Shown piece after piece: positions 15,515 through 25,018 of a DNA stretch of 64,000 nt; position 1 is the stretch's first letter; each line of letters begins with the position of its first letter. Source of the DNA: Pelagihabitans sp037969055 (GTDB lineage: Bacteria > Bacteroidota > Bacteroidia > Flavobacteriales > Flavobacteriaceae); the NCBI GenBank assembly GCA_037969055.1, contig JBBKWR010000119.1, forward strand, positions 1 to 64,000, written 5' to 3'. The notes below the pieces were generated by a model. The model saw only the letters and a program-made list of their open reading frames with translations. It had not been told where the DNA came from and made no database searches. The translations under genes and the position numbers were made by a program.

Positions 15515-16483
15515 CTATTGAACTATTTTTTCTGGGTTAAAGATATGGTCTACCCATTGTTTACCCCAATTATTTAACTCTTGTTTTGAATATAAATTTG
15601 GAAAGAAAACCACTTTTTGAAAACTCGGTGGTAGGTATTCTTTCCAATTGGTGCCTCCAGTGGCATTGATTTCATCCTTGTCTTTACCCAAATAGCGATG
15701 GGCGGAACCCATGTGCATCAATGGCCAATTAACGTTAGCATTCAGATCTAGAGTCTTTAACGCTTCAATAAGGAGTTTATTATCTTGTTTTTCTGCTGGT
15801 AGTTGTAAGAATTTATGATAGATTGTACTATTGTTTACTTGCTTGGCAATGCGGATCAATCGCGGGGTATATCGATATTCGAATTGTTTTAGGGTCAGGG
15901 TCTTTTCGCCCGTACTGATATCGGTGGCCCCTTTTTTCCAATAGATATGTTCGTATAATTCCTCAATGGTATTTTCTTTGGAAAAACGGTCCCGATCGCT
16001 ATAATGTACTAAATTTTCCAATGGGGTGGCGTAGAGCTCAATCATTCTGTACTGTGCGGATTGAAATCCACTTGCTGGTAACAGGGCCATTCTATAATGC
16101 AGGAACTGTTCCCGCTCCATCCCTTTTATCATGATACTGAATGAAGAAATGAGTGCTTGGTAATAGCTGTTGATCCTCCGGGCCTTTTCAACCATAAAGT
16201 CTACATTTTGGGAACGATCGTCTACAATCTGCTTCTGTTCGTGCAAAATCAACTTAAAATACAGTTCGGTGATCTGATGGTACATGATGAAGATTTCCTC
16301 ATCGGGAAAATAGGTCCTAGGAACCTGAATGCTCAAGAGGGTGTCTAAATGAATATAGTCCCAATAGGTAAGGTAGCGTTGATAGAGGAGGCCATCCAAA
16401 TAAGAACTTAGGTCTTGGCCCGAATCCTTATATTTTTCCTCAAGTTTTGAAATCTGGGATTCGATATGCTCCTTATTATCCAT
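15515..16483 (-). CDS. kynA: tryptophan 2,3-dioxygenase family protein
   Basis: 322 residues. The enzyme opens the indole ring of tryptophan to N-formylkynurenine with heme and oxygen, the first step of the kynurenine route. Recognisable parts are LTYWDYIHLDTLLSIQ (34-49), EEIFIMYHQITELYFKLILHE (62-82, the substrate-binding YHQ..E region), and the C-terminal MHMGSAHRYLGKDKDEINATGG, with the heme-ligand His and the TGG loop that closes over the substrate. Stop lies 2 bp before the M23 gene. A second kynurenine-route gene, 3-hydroxyanthranilate dioxygenase, is at 55387, so tryptophan breakdown is split over the chromosome. Confidence 0.9.
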   Translation of the reverse strand: MDNKEHIESQISKLEEKYKDSGQDLSSYLDGLLYQRYLTYWDYIHLDTLLSIQVPRTYFPDEEIFIMYHQITELYFKLILHEQKQIVDDRSQNVDFMVEKARRINSYYQALISSFSIMIKGMEREQFLHYRMALLPASGFQSAQYRMIELYATPLENLVHYSDRDRFSKENTIEELYEHIYWKKGATDISTGEKTLTLKQFEYRYTPRLIRIAKQVNNSTIYHKFLQLPAEKQDNKLLIEALKTLDLNANVNWPLMHMGSAHRYLGKDKDEINATGGTNWKEYLPPSFQKVVFFPNLYSKQELNNWGKQWVDHIFNPEKIVQ

Positions 16484-16490
16484 CGAGGTA

Positions 16491-17282
16491 TTAATCCATT
16501 ATAATTTTAAACTGATGTTTTAGTCCGTTGTAGGCTTCCAAATCAGCTTTGATAGCGCCAACCGCAAGATCCGCCTTTATCCTGATTGGAATCCTGTTGT
16601 CGTCTGTTGATACCCAAAGCGAAAGACTTTCCTGCTCTTTAAAAATCCTTCCGGATTGTACCAATGGTCTAAATTTATAACATTCTATCTTACCGAATTT
16701 GGTTTTTAGTACCTCTAAGCCCAAATATTTCAATTTAAAGTCAAATATCCCATCATCGTCGTAGAGCATTTTCAAATTTACCGCTTCCCCCACTACCAAA
16801 TCATCTGGATTGTAGTTGTTGCGGAGATAGTAGAAGGCGGAAATAAGGTCCTGGATGCTATCCTGAAGTTTAAAACTTTGCTTCTTCTTGTTCTTTTTAT
16901 CATGTAAGACCGCTTGTTCGCTTTTATGGTCAAAGTTGATCTCGATATCTTTGGTATAACCGCCCTCGTCTATTTTGCGAATGAACCTATACGGTTTACC
17001 ATCATCTTTTCCAAAATAGCTTTCGTAGGTATCATCAACCTTAAAAAAAATGCTGGCCCATCCCGTGGTCCTTCCTTTGCCAACCACATGATAAACGGGG
17101 ATGTTGTTTATTTTAGCCGATTGGACATGGAGCGTCGCATAACTGGCATTTAGAAGTCCATAATGCATCCGAAACTTCAACCATTCCCCTGGTTTAAATG
17201 CGGATTCCTTGTTATGGCCACCATTTTGGGCCACCAGCAATTGTCCGGCGAGTATGAAAAGAAGTGCGCAAAATTTTCTCAT
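16491..17282 (-). CDS. DUF3108 domain protein, periplasmic
   Basis: 263 residues with a signal peptide (MRKFCALLFILAGQLLVAQ). The DUF3108 domain covers most of the mature part: FKPGEWLKFRMHYGLLNASYATLHV near 30, the W-A-S-I-F-F-K-V-D-D segment with YESYFGKDDGKPYRFIRKIDEGG, and ESLSLWVSTDDNRIPIRIKADLAVGAIKADL near the end. The family is beta-rich and of unknown function, related by fold to LolA-like lipid carriers. It is the first gene of the DUF3108 - kynA - M23 - pgi run; the stop is 7 bp from the kynA start. Confidence 0.85.
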   Translation of the reverse strand: MRKFCALLFILAGQLLVAQNGGHNKESAFKPGEWLKFRMHYGLLNASYATLHVQSAKINNIPVYHVVGKGRTTGWASIFFKVDDTYESYFGKDDGKPYRFIRKIDEGGYTKDIEINFDHKSEQAVLHDKKNKKKQSFKLQDSIQDLISAFYYLRNNYNPDDLVVGEAVNLKMLYDDDGIFDFKLKYLGLEVLKTKFGKIECYKFRPLVQSGRIFKEQESLSLWVSTDDNRIPIRIKADLAVGAIKADLEAYNGLKHQFKIIMD

Positions 17283-17391
17283 GGATTAAAATTGGTCGTA
17301 AAATTAGTAAATCACGATCGTATTACATTTTAACGTATAGTTAATAAAACAACTATTATTCCAAAGTATTGTATAACCTTGCCGTACCAAC

Positions 17392-17441
17392 AAAAAAAGC
17401 CCTGATGAAACATCAGGGCTTTTCCTAAATAACCAACCAAA
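17392..17441 (-). terminator. terminator with conserved GGTTGGTTA leader, copy 1
   Basis: AGCCCTGATGAAACATCAGGGCT (two 9-10 bp arms, 17398-17420) followed on the minus strand by T7 (A7 at 17392-17398), with TTTGGTTGGTTATTTAGG directly before it (17424-17441 as CCTAAATAACCAACCAAA). It can end minus-strand transcription from hppD. The 393 bp between the DUF3108 and hppD genes hold this, a possible 23-residue ORF and AT-rich sequence. On the plus strand an 8-codon ATG..TAA frame starts at 17451. Confidence 0.75.
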
Positions 17442-17596
17442 CTTTAAATTATGAAAAACCAATACTTAAAGTTGTAAGGGAACCACCCCTTACTGGCACA
17501 AATTTAATACATGATTTTAAGCTTGTAAACCTTTTAACTTACTTTAACTATTCTCTTAACAGTTATTTATAATAGATTGCCAGAATTGGGAAACCA

Positions 17597-17668
17597 TTAA
17601 GAATCTTTAGGGGCATTTTCACCCATTAAAGCCAATTTCATAGGTTCAACGCCTTTTTTTACAGTCAT
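17597..17668 (-). CDS. possible 23-residue small protein after hppD
   Basis: MTVKKGVEPMKLALMGENAP then KDS and stop; the ATG lies 7 bp after the hppD stop codon. The composition is protein-like, and the position allows translation coupled to hppD, but the frame is short and may be chance. No family recognised. A terminator follows about 155 bp further on. Confidence 0.25.
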   Translation of the reverse strand: MTVKKGVEPMKLALMGENAPKDS

Positions 17669-17675
17669 GTCATAA

Positions 17676-18818
17676 TTACAATGTGCCACGGGCTTCCTGT
17701 TCCCGCTCGATCGACTCAAATAGGGCTTTAAAATTGCCTTTGCCAAACGATTTTGCACCCTTACGTTGTATGATTTCAATGAACATAGTTGGCCGATCCA
17801 ATATTGGCTTTGTGAAAATTTGCAAGAGATAACCCTCATCATCCCTATCGATAAGGATACCAAGTTTACTCAAGGGAGCCAAATCTTCGTCGATCTCACC
17901 TACCCTATCCAATACGTCTTCATAGTAAGTCGCTGGAACGGTCAAAAATTCGATGCCGCGTTCTTTTAGGGCAGTTACGGTTTCAATAATATTATCGGTT
18001 GCCAGGGCCATATGCTGGACCCCTGCCCCATTATAAAATTCTATATACTCTTCGATCTGCGATTTTTTTCGACCTTCGGCCGGCTCATTTATGGGAAACT
18101 TGATACGGCCATTTCCATTGCTCATCACTTTGCTCATAAGCGCGGTATATTCTGTTGAAATATCTTTGTCGTCGAAAGAGACCAATTGTGCAAAGCCCAT
18201 CACTTTGGCATAAAACTCGCACCATTTGTTCATTTCATTCCAACCCACGTTTCCGACCATGTGATCAACATATTTAAGTCCAACATCCACAGGTCTGTAA
18301 AATGGTTCCCATTTGCGAAATCCAGGCAAGAAAACACCTTGATATTTTGCCCGCTCCACAAATACATGAACGGTTTCACCATAGGTATGAATCCCTGAAA
18401 GTACTACACTGCCATGTTCGTCAGAACTTGTTTTGGGAGAGAAATAGCTTTTTGCACCCCTTGTTGTGGTTTCCTTAAAACTCTTTTCGGCGTCGTCTAC
18501 CCATAACGCGATAACCTTCACCCCATCTCCATGGGCATCGATATGCTTATTGATTTCTCCGCCTGATTTTAACGGAGAGGTGAGTACCAGTCTGATTTTA
18601 CCCTGTTGTACCACATAAGACACGGTATCTTTTAACCCGGTCTCTAGGCCTGCATAGGCCAAAGGTTGAAATCCCCAGGCGGCCATATAATAATGAGCGG
18701 CCTGTTTGGCGTTGCCCACATAGAGTTCTACATAATCGGTGCCCAACAAGGGCAAAAAATCTTCCGCTTCGGGATTTTCGATGGGAAGATGTAATGAGGT
18801 TTTATCCAGTACTGACAT
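17676..18818 (-). CDS. hppD: 4-hydroxyphenylpyruvate dioxygenase
   Basis: 380 residues, full length. Converts 4-hydroxyphenylpyruvate to homogentisate in tyrosine breakdown. The two vicinal-oxygen-chelate halves are visible: YVELYVGNAKQAAHYYMAAW near 30 and the catalytic half with the iron ligands His in YVDHMVGNVGWNEM (about 183), His in GVQHMALATDNI (about 268) and Glu in MFIEIIQRKGAKSFGKGNFK (about 350). The C-terminal FGKGNFKALFESIEREQ is characteristic. It stands alone, with 226 bp of non-coding sequence upstream and a terminator downstream. No homogentisate dioxygenase gene is seen in the window. Confidence 0.95.
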   Translation of the reverse strand: MSVLDKTSLHLPIENPEAEDFLPLLGTDYVELYVGNAKQAAHYYMAAWGFQPLAYAGLETGLKDTVSYVVQQGKIRLVLTSPLKSGGEINKHIDAHGDGVKVIALWVDDAEKSFKETTTRGAKSYFSPKTSSDEHGSVVLSGIHTYGETVHVFVERAKYQGVFLPGFRKWEPFYRPVDVGLKYVDHMVGNVGWNEMNKWCEFYAKVMGFAQLVSFDDKDISTEYTALMSKVMSNGNGRIKFPINEPAEGRKKSQIEEYIEFYNGAGVQHMALATDNIIETVTALKERGIEFLTVPATYYEDVLDRVGEIDEDLAPLSKLGILIDRDDEGYLLQIFTKPILDRPTMFIEIIQRKGAKSFGKGNFKALFESIEREQEARGTL

Positions 18819-19044
18819 TGTATTTGTTTTTTAAAGTGAAAAGGGGGCGTTGATACCAAAAATCCCACATCCAAATTTATAGAAATGGTATGTTTCGAGA
18901 ACCTGTAATGGGGTGTCCAAACAGACAGGCAGACTACACTGATCTACTTACCACATGGCCCTAAGGTGGGCGGTTATATCAATTCTAAGTTGAAGCATCG
19001 TAGTACAAATATCGTGAAAAAGAATGGAAGTAATGACAAGATTC

Positions 19045-21312
19045 TCAAAACCAATACCCTACACTAAAAAAGAAATTATCGGTCTTCCCTTCTGGGCTCC
19101 ATGAATAATGCACTTGCACCGGGCCTAAGAAAGATTCCCATCCATATCCTACCCCATATCCCGAATAATTAGGGTTTGTAAACCATTCCCCGGTCCTAAA
19201 AATATCATCTTCGACGTTGGCAAAATTTGCGGTGAACAAGAAATGGTTTTTGCGAAAGAACTCGAGGTCGAGACGACCATAGGCTTTTACATAGCTGTTC
19301 CCGGGCAGACTTAAAAAATCATAGCCCATAAAAGTTACGAAGTTGTTGATAAGATCATTGCCGAATCCGCCCAACACAAAATCGAAGGAGGTAACATTCG
19401 AAGTGCCCAATTTAAATCCGCCCTCCGTCTCCAAATTTAATGAAAGGTTTGGAAATATTGGGATAGCGGCACCCATCCGCGCCTTTGCGATAGAGAACTC
19501 CTTAAAATTTTGATTAAAGTCGGAAGACAACACATAAAAATGAAAATCCCCACTAAAGAACAAACCCCTGCTTGGAAAAAATCGATCATCATAGGTATCT
19601 AGCCTTAACTGCCCGAAAGTGCTATAAAAGGTGCTTTTTTCAAAAATGGTGAGATCTTCCTCCATTTTTAGGTTGGTTATGGCGGACCCATCGGTAAGGG
19701 CCCCTAAAGTACGGGTACTGTATTTTAAAAATTTGTGTTCAATGCCCATGGTATATGAAAATTCCTCCCTCAACACGGTTTGAATATACAGTTGGTTGGT
19801 AAAATCGGTAACATTTAGGTTAATTCGGTTGACATTAATTCCAACAGGAATTTCGAAGTTACCGCGGATCAATCCGAAATCGATTTGTCGGTCAAAAGCG
19901 TTATACCTGGAATTTAAGCCATAACTCCAATAAGAACCCTTATCTACATAATATTCGAAATTATACCTAAGATTGTCCCCTAACATCAAATCCATGGATG
20001 AAACATCGTCCCGCATTAAAAAACTCTTGCGGGTCAAATTAATGAGGGCGGAACTTTTGTATAAATCATCGTAGTGGGCCGCCAGTCTCAAAAAAGTTTT
20101 GTTCTGGTTTTCGGTCATGTTCAAAAAAAGATCTTCGCCTAGGCCATTTTGGCTGAGCTTGTACCGTATGGTCTTGAAATTTCCCGTGGCCGAAAGGTTG
20201 CTGATGCCTTGTTGCAATTTTTCAAAAGTTATTTTTTTGCCCAGTTCAAAGCGCAATTTACCCTTGACGTAACCGCGGGTATAGTTGTCCACATCCCCAT
20301 CAATAACCAAACGGTTTACGACGAGTGTATCCTGAACGGCAACGGGATCAACAGGTTTCCTTTCGAAGTCTTGGAAATTGGAGAGGTTTTTGAGCTGGTC
20401 AAAAACCAATCGGGCCGCTTTTTCACCACTATCGATGATTTGTCGATAGGCTATGAAATCAATCATGGAATACTCATTGATCTGGGGCTGGATATAGATA
20501 TCGGTTTGCTGTGATTTATTGGCCATTGCGGCTACTGTCCTAAAGTTATTGACCTGCAGCAGAATTTCGGTTGCGGAAGAAAGTTGATCCCTGTTCGCCA
20601 AACCATGTTGCACATCTGATCCTATAATAACGTCGGCCCCCATGGCCTTAACCTGGTCTATTGGATAATTATTCACCACTCCGCCATCGATCAAAGTCTT
20701 TTGATCGATGATGGCTGGCTCAAAAAGTGACGGTAGCGCAGCACTGGCCATTACCACCTCCGGGAGGTAACCCTTGTCCAAAATGACTTCCTCACCCGTT
20801 TCCGCATCGGTTGCGATGCATAAAAATGGAATTGGCAATTTGCTGAAATCTTTGATATCCTTTACATGATAAAACAATCTTACGAATTCATTATACACGT
20901 TTTGACCCCCTGAATAAGCCTGAGGCACGCTTATCCTAAAGTTGTTAAACGGTAAAGTAATCGCATAGCGCTCCGAATCTTCCTTCTCATAAAAAGTCTT
21001 GGCGCTGCGTGGTAAATTGTCCTTTATCAGGAAATCAAAATCTATGTTTTTAAAGATCGAATCGAGTTGGGTAGCTGAGTACCCTGCGGCATAGAGCGCC
21101 CCTATTACCGCACCCATGCTAGTGCCCCCGATATAATCAATTTGAACACCGGCTTCTTCTATAACCTTTAAAGCCCCAATATGTGCCATCCCCTTTGCTC
21201 CGCCGCCGCTCAATACCAATCCTACTTTAAGCCGTTCATTATCATTGCTCTCCTGTGACATTGCCCCTAGGGCAAATAATAGAATACTTATATATAGAAT
21301 ATTTTTTCGCAT
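19045..21312 (-). CDS. patatin-like phospholipase with outer-membrane beta-barrel
   Basis: 755 residues from the ATG at 21312, which places the signal peptide (MRKNILYISILLFALGAMSQ) at the start; an upstream in-frame codon adds six residues. The patatin domain at about 30-220 has the oxyanion GGGAKGMAHIGAL, the nucleophile in GGTSMGAVIGALYAAG and the catalytic Asp in LIDGGVVNNYPID, a complete Ser-Asp dyad. A POTRA-like segment (LVIDGDVDNYTRGYVKGKL) follows near 340, then a C-terminal barrel ending in VGYWF. This is the PlpD-like design: an outer-membrane phospholipase whose catalytic part is tied to an Omp85-type barrel. It lies 21 bp after uvrC on the same strand. Confidence 0.9.
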   Translation of the reverse strand: MRKNILYISILLFALGAMSQESNDNERLKVGLVLSGGGAKGMAHIGALKVIEEAGVQIDYIGGTSMGAVIGALYAAGYSATQLDSIFKNIDFDFLIKDNLPRSAKTFYEKEDSERYAITLPFNNFRISVPQAYSGGQNVYNEFVRLFYHVKDIKDFSKLPIPFLCIATDAETGEEVILDKGYLPEVVMASAALPSLFEPAIIDQKTLIDGGVVNNYPIDQVKAMGADVIIGSDVQHGLANRDQLSSATEILLQVNNFRTVAAMANKSQQTDIYIQPQINEYSMIDFIAYRQIIDSGEKAARLVFDQLKNLSNFQDFERKPVDPVAVQDTLVVNRLVIDGDVDNYTRGYVKGKLRFELGKKITFEKLQQGISNLSATGNFKTIRYKLSQNGLGEDLFLNMTENQNKTFLRLAAHYDDLYKSSALINLTRKSFLMRDDVSSMDLMLGDNLRYNFEYYVDKGSYWSYGLNSRYNAFDRQIDFGLIRGNFEIPVGINVNRINLNVTDFTNQLYIQTVLREEFSYTMGIEHKFLKYSTRTLGALTDGSAITNLKMEEDLTIFEKSTFYSTFGQLRLDTYDDRFFPSRGLFFSGDFHFYVLSSDFNQNFKEFSIAKARMGAAIPIFPNLSLNLETEGGFKLGTSNVTSFDFVLGGFGNDLINNFVTFMGYDFLSLPGNSYVKAYGRLDLEFFRKNHFLFTANFANVEDDIFRTGEWFTNPNYSGYGVGYGWESFLGPVQVHYSWSPEGKTDNFFFSVGYWF

Positions 21313-21333
21313 GCTTTTTATTGGTCGCACTAA

Positions 21334-23121
21334 TCAATGAAATGTTTCATAAATTTTTTTTGCCTTGGCCATTCCTACCGATTCTGCCAAGTTCTCAATG
21401 GTGGCCTCCCTGATACGTTTTACAGATTTGAAATGCCTTAAAAGATCTTGGGCGGTTTTCTGCCCGATGCCATCAATTTGTTCCAATGTGGAATTGATGG
21501 CAGATTTACTTCTTTTGTTGCGATGAAATGAAATGCCAAAGCGATGCGCTTCGTTGCGCAATTGCTGGATGATCTTCAGGCTTTCAGATTTTTTATCCAA
21601 ATATAAGGGAATGGGGTCCCCTGGGAAGTAGATTTCTTCCAAACGTTTGGCTATACCAATGATGGCAATCTTACCACGAAGTCCTAAAATATCCAAGCTC
21701 TTCAACGCAGAAGAAAGTTGACCTTTACCGCCATCAATGACCACAAGTTGTGGAAGGGACCCACCCTCCTCCTGGAGTCGTTTATATCGGCGGTAGACTA
21801 CCTCTTCCATAGAAGCAAAATCATCTGGCCCCACTACCGATTTGATATTGAAATGCCGATACTCTTTTTTAGCAGGTTTTCCATCCCTATAAACCACGCA
21901 GGCCGCTACCGGATGGCTTCCCTGAATATTACTGTTATCGAAGCATTCAATATGCCGGGGCTCTGTCGAGAGTCGTAAATCGGCCTTCATCTGGGCCATG
22001 ATCCGATTTGTATGTCTATCCGGGTCGATAATCTTGATCTGTTTGAATTTTTCCTGTCTGAAATATTTGGCGTTGCGCTCACTGAATTCCATTATCTTTT
22101 TCTTGTCTCCCAATTGGGGGACGGTAACTTTCAAATTTGGTGCAACGCTCACCTCGAACGGTAGGTATATTTCTTGTGATTGTGAATTGAATCTTTGCCT
22201 AATTTCTACTATAGCAAGCTCTAGTAAGTCCTCATCTTTCTCATCGAGCTTTTTCTTGATCTCCATCGTATGTGAACTAATAATCGACCCATGCGACAAT
22301 TGTAGAAAATTCACGTAGGCGAAGGCCTGGTCAGAAATGATAGAGAATACATCTACATTACTGATCTTTGGGTTGACGATAGTGGATTTTGCCTGATAAT
22401 TTTCCAGGATGTCTATTTTATCCTTGAAGCCTTGGGCCTCCTCGAATTGCATTTCGCCTGCTCGGACGTTCATCTGTTTTTTAAAAAAGTGCAGTGAAGA
22501 TTTAAAATTTCCCTTAAGGATTTCTCTAATAGCATCGATCTGTTGTTGATACTCCTCGGCACTTTGAAGGTTTTCGCACGGGGCTTTACAATTTCCCAAA
22601 TGATATTCCAAACAAGCCTTAAACTTGCCCATCTCTATTTTTTCCGTTGAAAGATCATAATTACAGGTCCGCAATGGATAAACGCTCTTTACCAAATCGA
22701 GTAAAGTGCGTACGGTCTTCATACTCGTATAAGGACCGAAGTATTCGGAACCATCCTTGATCAATTTTCTAGTGGGAAATATTCGAGGAAACCTTTCATT
22801 TTTAATGCAGATCCAAGGATATGATTTATCATCTTTTAACAACACATTATACCTTGGGCGCAGTGTTTTGATCAGATTGTTCTCCAATAATAAGGCATCA
22901 GATTCGGTATGGACCACAATGTGCTTGATCAATTTGATCTTCTTGACCATGACCCGTGTCTTGCCGTATTCTTGCTTCTTATTGAAATAGGAAGCTACCC
23001 GTTTTTTGAGGTTTTTGGCTTTCCCGACGTAGAGGATCTTATCGTCGGAATCATAAAATTGGTACACCCCAGGCTCGTCCGGCAGGGTACTCAAATGAAT
23101 TTCAATAGGTATTTGGGGCAT
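21334..23121 (-). CDS. uvrC: excinuclease ABC subunit C
   Basis: 595 residues. Makes both incisions in nucleotide excision repair with UvrA and UvrB. Order of domains: GIY-YIG nuclease at the N-terminus (EPGVYQFYDSDDKILYVGKA, 17-36), a Cys-containing linker (CLEYHLGNCKAPCE), the UVR UvrB-binding motif (MQFEEAQGFKDKIDILENY, about 223-241), the RNase-H-like nuclease (IECFDNSNIQGSHPVAACVV; VVIDGGKGQLSSAL) and a C-terminal helix-hairpin-helix (LEQIDGIGQKTAQDLLRHFK). All catalytic regions are present. uvrC and the patatin gene probably form one transcript. Confidence 0.97.
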   Translation of the reverse strand: MPQIPIEIHLSTLPDEPGVYQFYDSDDKILYVGKAKNLKKRVASYFNKKQEYGKTRVMVKKIKLIKHIVVHTESDALLLENNLIKTLRPRYNVLLKDDKSYPWICIKNERFPRIFPTRKLIKDGSEYFGPYTSMKTVRTLLDLVKSVYPLRTCNYDLSTEKIEMGKFKACLEYHLGNCKAPCENLQSAEEYQQQIDAIREILKGNFKSSLHFFKKQMNVRAGEMQFEEAQGFKDKIDILENYQAKSTIVNPKISNVDVFSIISDQAFAYVNFLQLSHGSIISSHTMEIKKKLDEKDEDLLELAIVEIRQRFNSQSQEIYLPFEVSVAPNLKVTVPQLGDKKKIMEFSERNAKYFRQEKFKQIKIIDPDRHTNRIMAQMKADLRLSTEPRHIECFDNSNIQGSHPVAACVVYRDGKPAKKEYRHFNIKSVVGPDDFASMEEVVYRRYKRLQEEGGSLPQLVVIDGGKGQLSSALKSLDILGLRGKIAIIGIAKRLEEIYFPGDPIPLYLDKKSESLKIIQQLRNEAHRFGISFHRNKRSKSAINSTLEQIDGIGQKTAQDLLRHFKSVKRIREATIENLAESVGMAKAKKIYETFH

Positions 23122-23771
23122 TACTTATCCGTAGCTTTTGTATTGGTTGATCGAGTTAAATTACTGCCTTTTTATAAAAGCACCCAGCAATTTTATGATT
23201 TTAACCCGGCTTTGTGAAAGTTGTGGAATTTTATTTAGATTTTGTACCCATTCGCAAAAAATGGGATTTAAAATATTATTCTTGATAAGCATTGGGGCTC
23301 AAATTGACTCCGATTAGCGACCTAAATAGGACCATAATTTGTTGCATTTATAACAATTGAATAATGTTTACTGTAATGTTCAATAAAAAATAAAAAAAAA
23401 GTCCTAATTCCGCCATAGCATTAATTCTACTTTTCTATGTCATTGTATTTCATCTATTTATAAATCAAATGACGCTATAATCACGATAAATTTAGGCCTT
23501 TAGAAGGCATAAAAACCACGACTTTGTGCATTTTATCGATGAAATCTTACACTTGATGGAAAATCTAAAGCTTTTTTTATATATATTTAAAACATCAAAA
23601 TCGATAAGAACATGGACAAGTACATTATTACAATTGGGTCGTACTTAATCCTTATGCTCATTTTCAAACTATACTATTATGTAACTGTTAAGGAATAGCA
23701 AAGTATTAAGTAACCCCACTACTTATTATATTTTAAGAACCCCCAGCTTCTTAAGAGTTTAATCCAAAATC
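23122..23771. other. AT-rich intergenic region between uvrC and the cyclo-ligase gene
   Basis: 650 bp of very AT-rich sequence between divergent genes, so it should hold promoters for both. I see no inverted repeat or RNA gene that stands out. The only candidate coding unit is the 28-codon frame at 23612. Confidence 0.5.
23612..23698 (+). CDS. possible 28-residue single-helix membrane peptide
   Basis: MDKYIITIGSYLILMLIFKL followed by YYYVTVKE and stop. The central residues 5-24 form one hydrophobic helix with charged ends, as in small membrane proteins of bacteria. It lies on the same strand as, and about 70 bp before, the 5-formyltetrahydrofolate cyclo-ligase gene. Short length makes chance occurrence possible in AT-rich DNA. 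Confidence 0.3.
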   Translation: MDKYIITIGSYLILMLIFKLYYYVTVKE

Positions 23772-24341
23772 ATGTTTAAAAAAGATTTGAGATTGAACTT
23801 TATTGCCCTTCGGGAAAAAATGGCTGAAGAAGCCATATTAAACGCTAGTCTAAGCATAGCGAACCAATTGCTGAAAATGCAAATTTGGGATGCTGATTAT
23901 TATCATATTTTTCTTTCCATTCCAGAAAAGAAAGAGATAGATACCAGTTTTATTTTATCTATCCTTCAAGGGAAAGACAAACATGTGGTTCTTCCAAAGG
24001 TGTACCAAAAACAAATTCTCAAGCATTATCTACTTACCGATAGTACCAAACTTCAAGAAAGTCCCTGGGGTATTCCCGAACCCGTGGACGGGATAGAAAT
24101 CGACGCCTCCAAAATAGATATTGTGTTCATACCCCTTTTAGCATTTGATGCTAAGGGCTTTAGGGTTGGCTATGGCAAAGGATTTTACGACCGTTTTCTC
24201 AGTGAATGTCGTACAAATGTCATTAAAATCGGCTTATCCTTATTTGGTGCTACAGCAAATATTAGCGACGTTACCGAGCATGACCTGCGTCTGGACTACT
24301 GCGTAACACCAGAAAAAATTTATTCTTTTAAGTCAGAATGA
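23772..24341 (+). CDS. 5-formyltetrahydrofolate cyclo-ligase
   Basis: 189 residues. Converts 5-formyltetrahydrofolate to 5,10-methenyltetrahydrofolate with ATP. The N-terminal MFKKDLRLNFIALREKM has the basic helix used for ATP binding, DIVFIPLLAFDAKGFRVGYG and KGFYDRFL give the phosphate-binding signature (about 117-144), and the C-terminal EHDLRLDYCVTPEKIY fits the family end. Convergent with lspA; the two coding ends overlap by 22 bp. Confidence 0.93.
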   Translation: MFKKDLRLNFIALREKMAEEAILNASLSIANQLLKMQIWDADYYHIFLSIPEKKEIDTSFILSILQGKDKHVVLPKVYQKQILKHYLLTDSTKLQESPWGIPEPVDGIEIDASKIDIVFIPLLAFDAKGFRVGYGKGFYDRFLSECRTNVIKIGLSLFGATANISDVTEHDLRLDYCVTPEKIYSFKSE

Positions 24342-24985
24342 TCAGGGCCAGAAGTGGATGGTACAACCTTCTTTTTATCGCCAAATGCCTTTTTGTTAAA
24401 GACAATCAAGATACCGACTCCGGTGCTAATGGCCGTATCGGCCACATTAAAAACAGGTTCAAAAAAACGAAAACTGCCACCGCCAAAATAAGGAACCCAT
24501 TCGGGCCATGTGGTGTCTACCATAGGAAAATATAGCATATCGACTACCTTCCCATAAAATAAACCACCATAGGGCTTTTCGGAAAAAAGGGTAGCCACTT
24601 GTCCAACGCTATCGTCGAAGATTGTTCCATAAAAAACCGAGTCAATAATGTTACCCAAAGCCCCTGCAAAAATGAAAGAAACTGCCAATACATAGGTAGT
24701 ATTGCTTTTCTTTTTTATAAGGTCGAAGAGCCAATAGCCAATTCCGAAAATGGCGAATACCCGGAATATTGTCAAGATGAGCTTGCCCACTGCATCCGAA
24801 ATGGGCAGGACATCGCTCAACTTAGCGCCCCATGCTGCCCCTTCGTTTTCAATAAAATGAATTTTGAACCAATCGAAAACAGCTACAGAATCCCCAAGAA
24901 TAAAATGGGTCTTAATATAAATCTTGCTCAATTGGTCAATCACCAAAATCAGAAAAATTAATACGAGGGATTTCTTTAAGCTCAT
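24320..24985 (-). CDS. lspA: lipoprotein signal peptidase (signal peptidase II)
   Basis: 221 residues from the ATG at 24985; an ATG three codons upstream is possible. Inner-membrane aspartyl protease that removes signal peptides from prolipoproteins. Hydrophobic helices lie at about 4-20, 65-90, 97-115 and 180-200. The catalytic Asp residues are in GALGNIIDSVFYG (about 117) and FNVADTAISTGVG (about 183), and IHFIENEGAAWG matches the Asn-containing loop. It is slightly longer than E. coli LspA because of an inserted loop (DDSVGQVATLFSEKPYGGLF), usual for Bacteroidota. Last gene of the ileS - dksA-like - hypothetical - lspA run. Confidence 0.95.
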   Translation of the reverse strand: MSLKKSLVLIFLILVIDQLSKIYIKTHFILGDSVAVFDWFKIHFIENEGAAWGAKLSDVLPISDAVGKLILTIFRVFAIFGIGYWLFDLIKKKSNTTYVLAVSFIFAGALGNIIDSVFYGTIFDDSVGQVATLFSEKPYGGLFYGKVVDMLYFPMVDTTWPEWVPYFGGGSFRFFEPVFNVADTAISTGVGILIVFNKKAFGDKKKVVPSTSGPDHSDLKE

Positions 24986-25018
24986 AATATGCATTTGAAA
25001 GGTTCAAAAATAGACATA

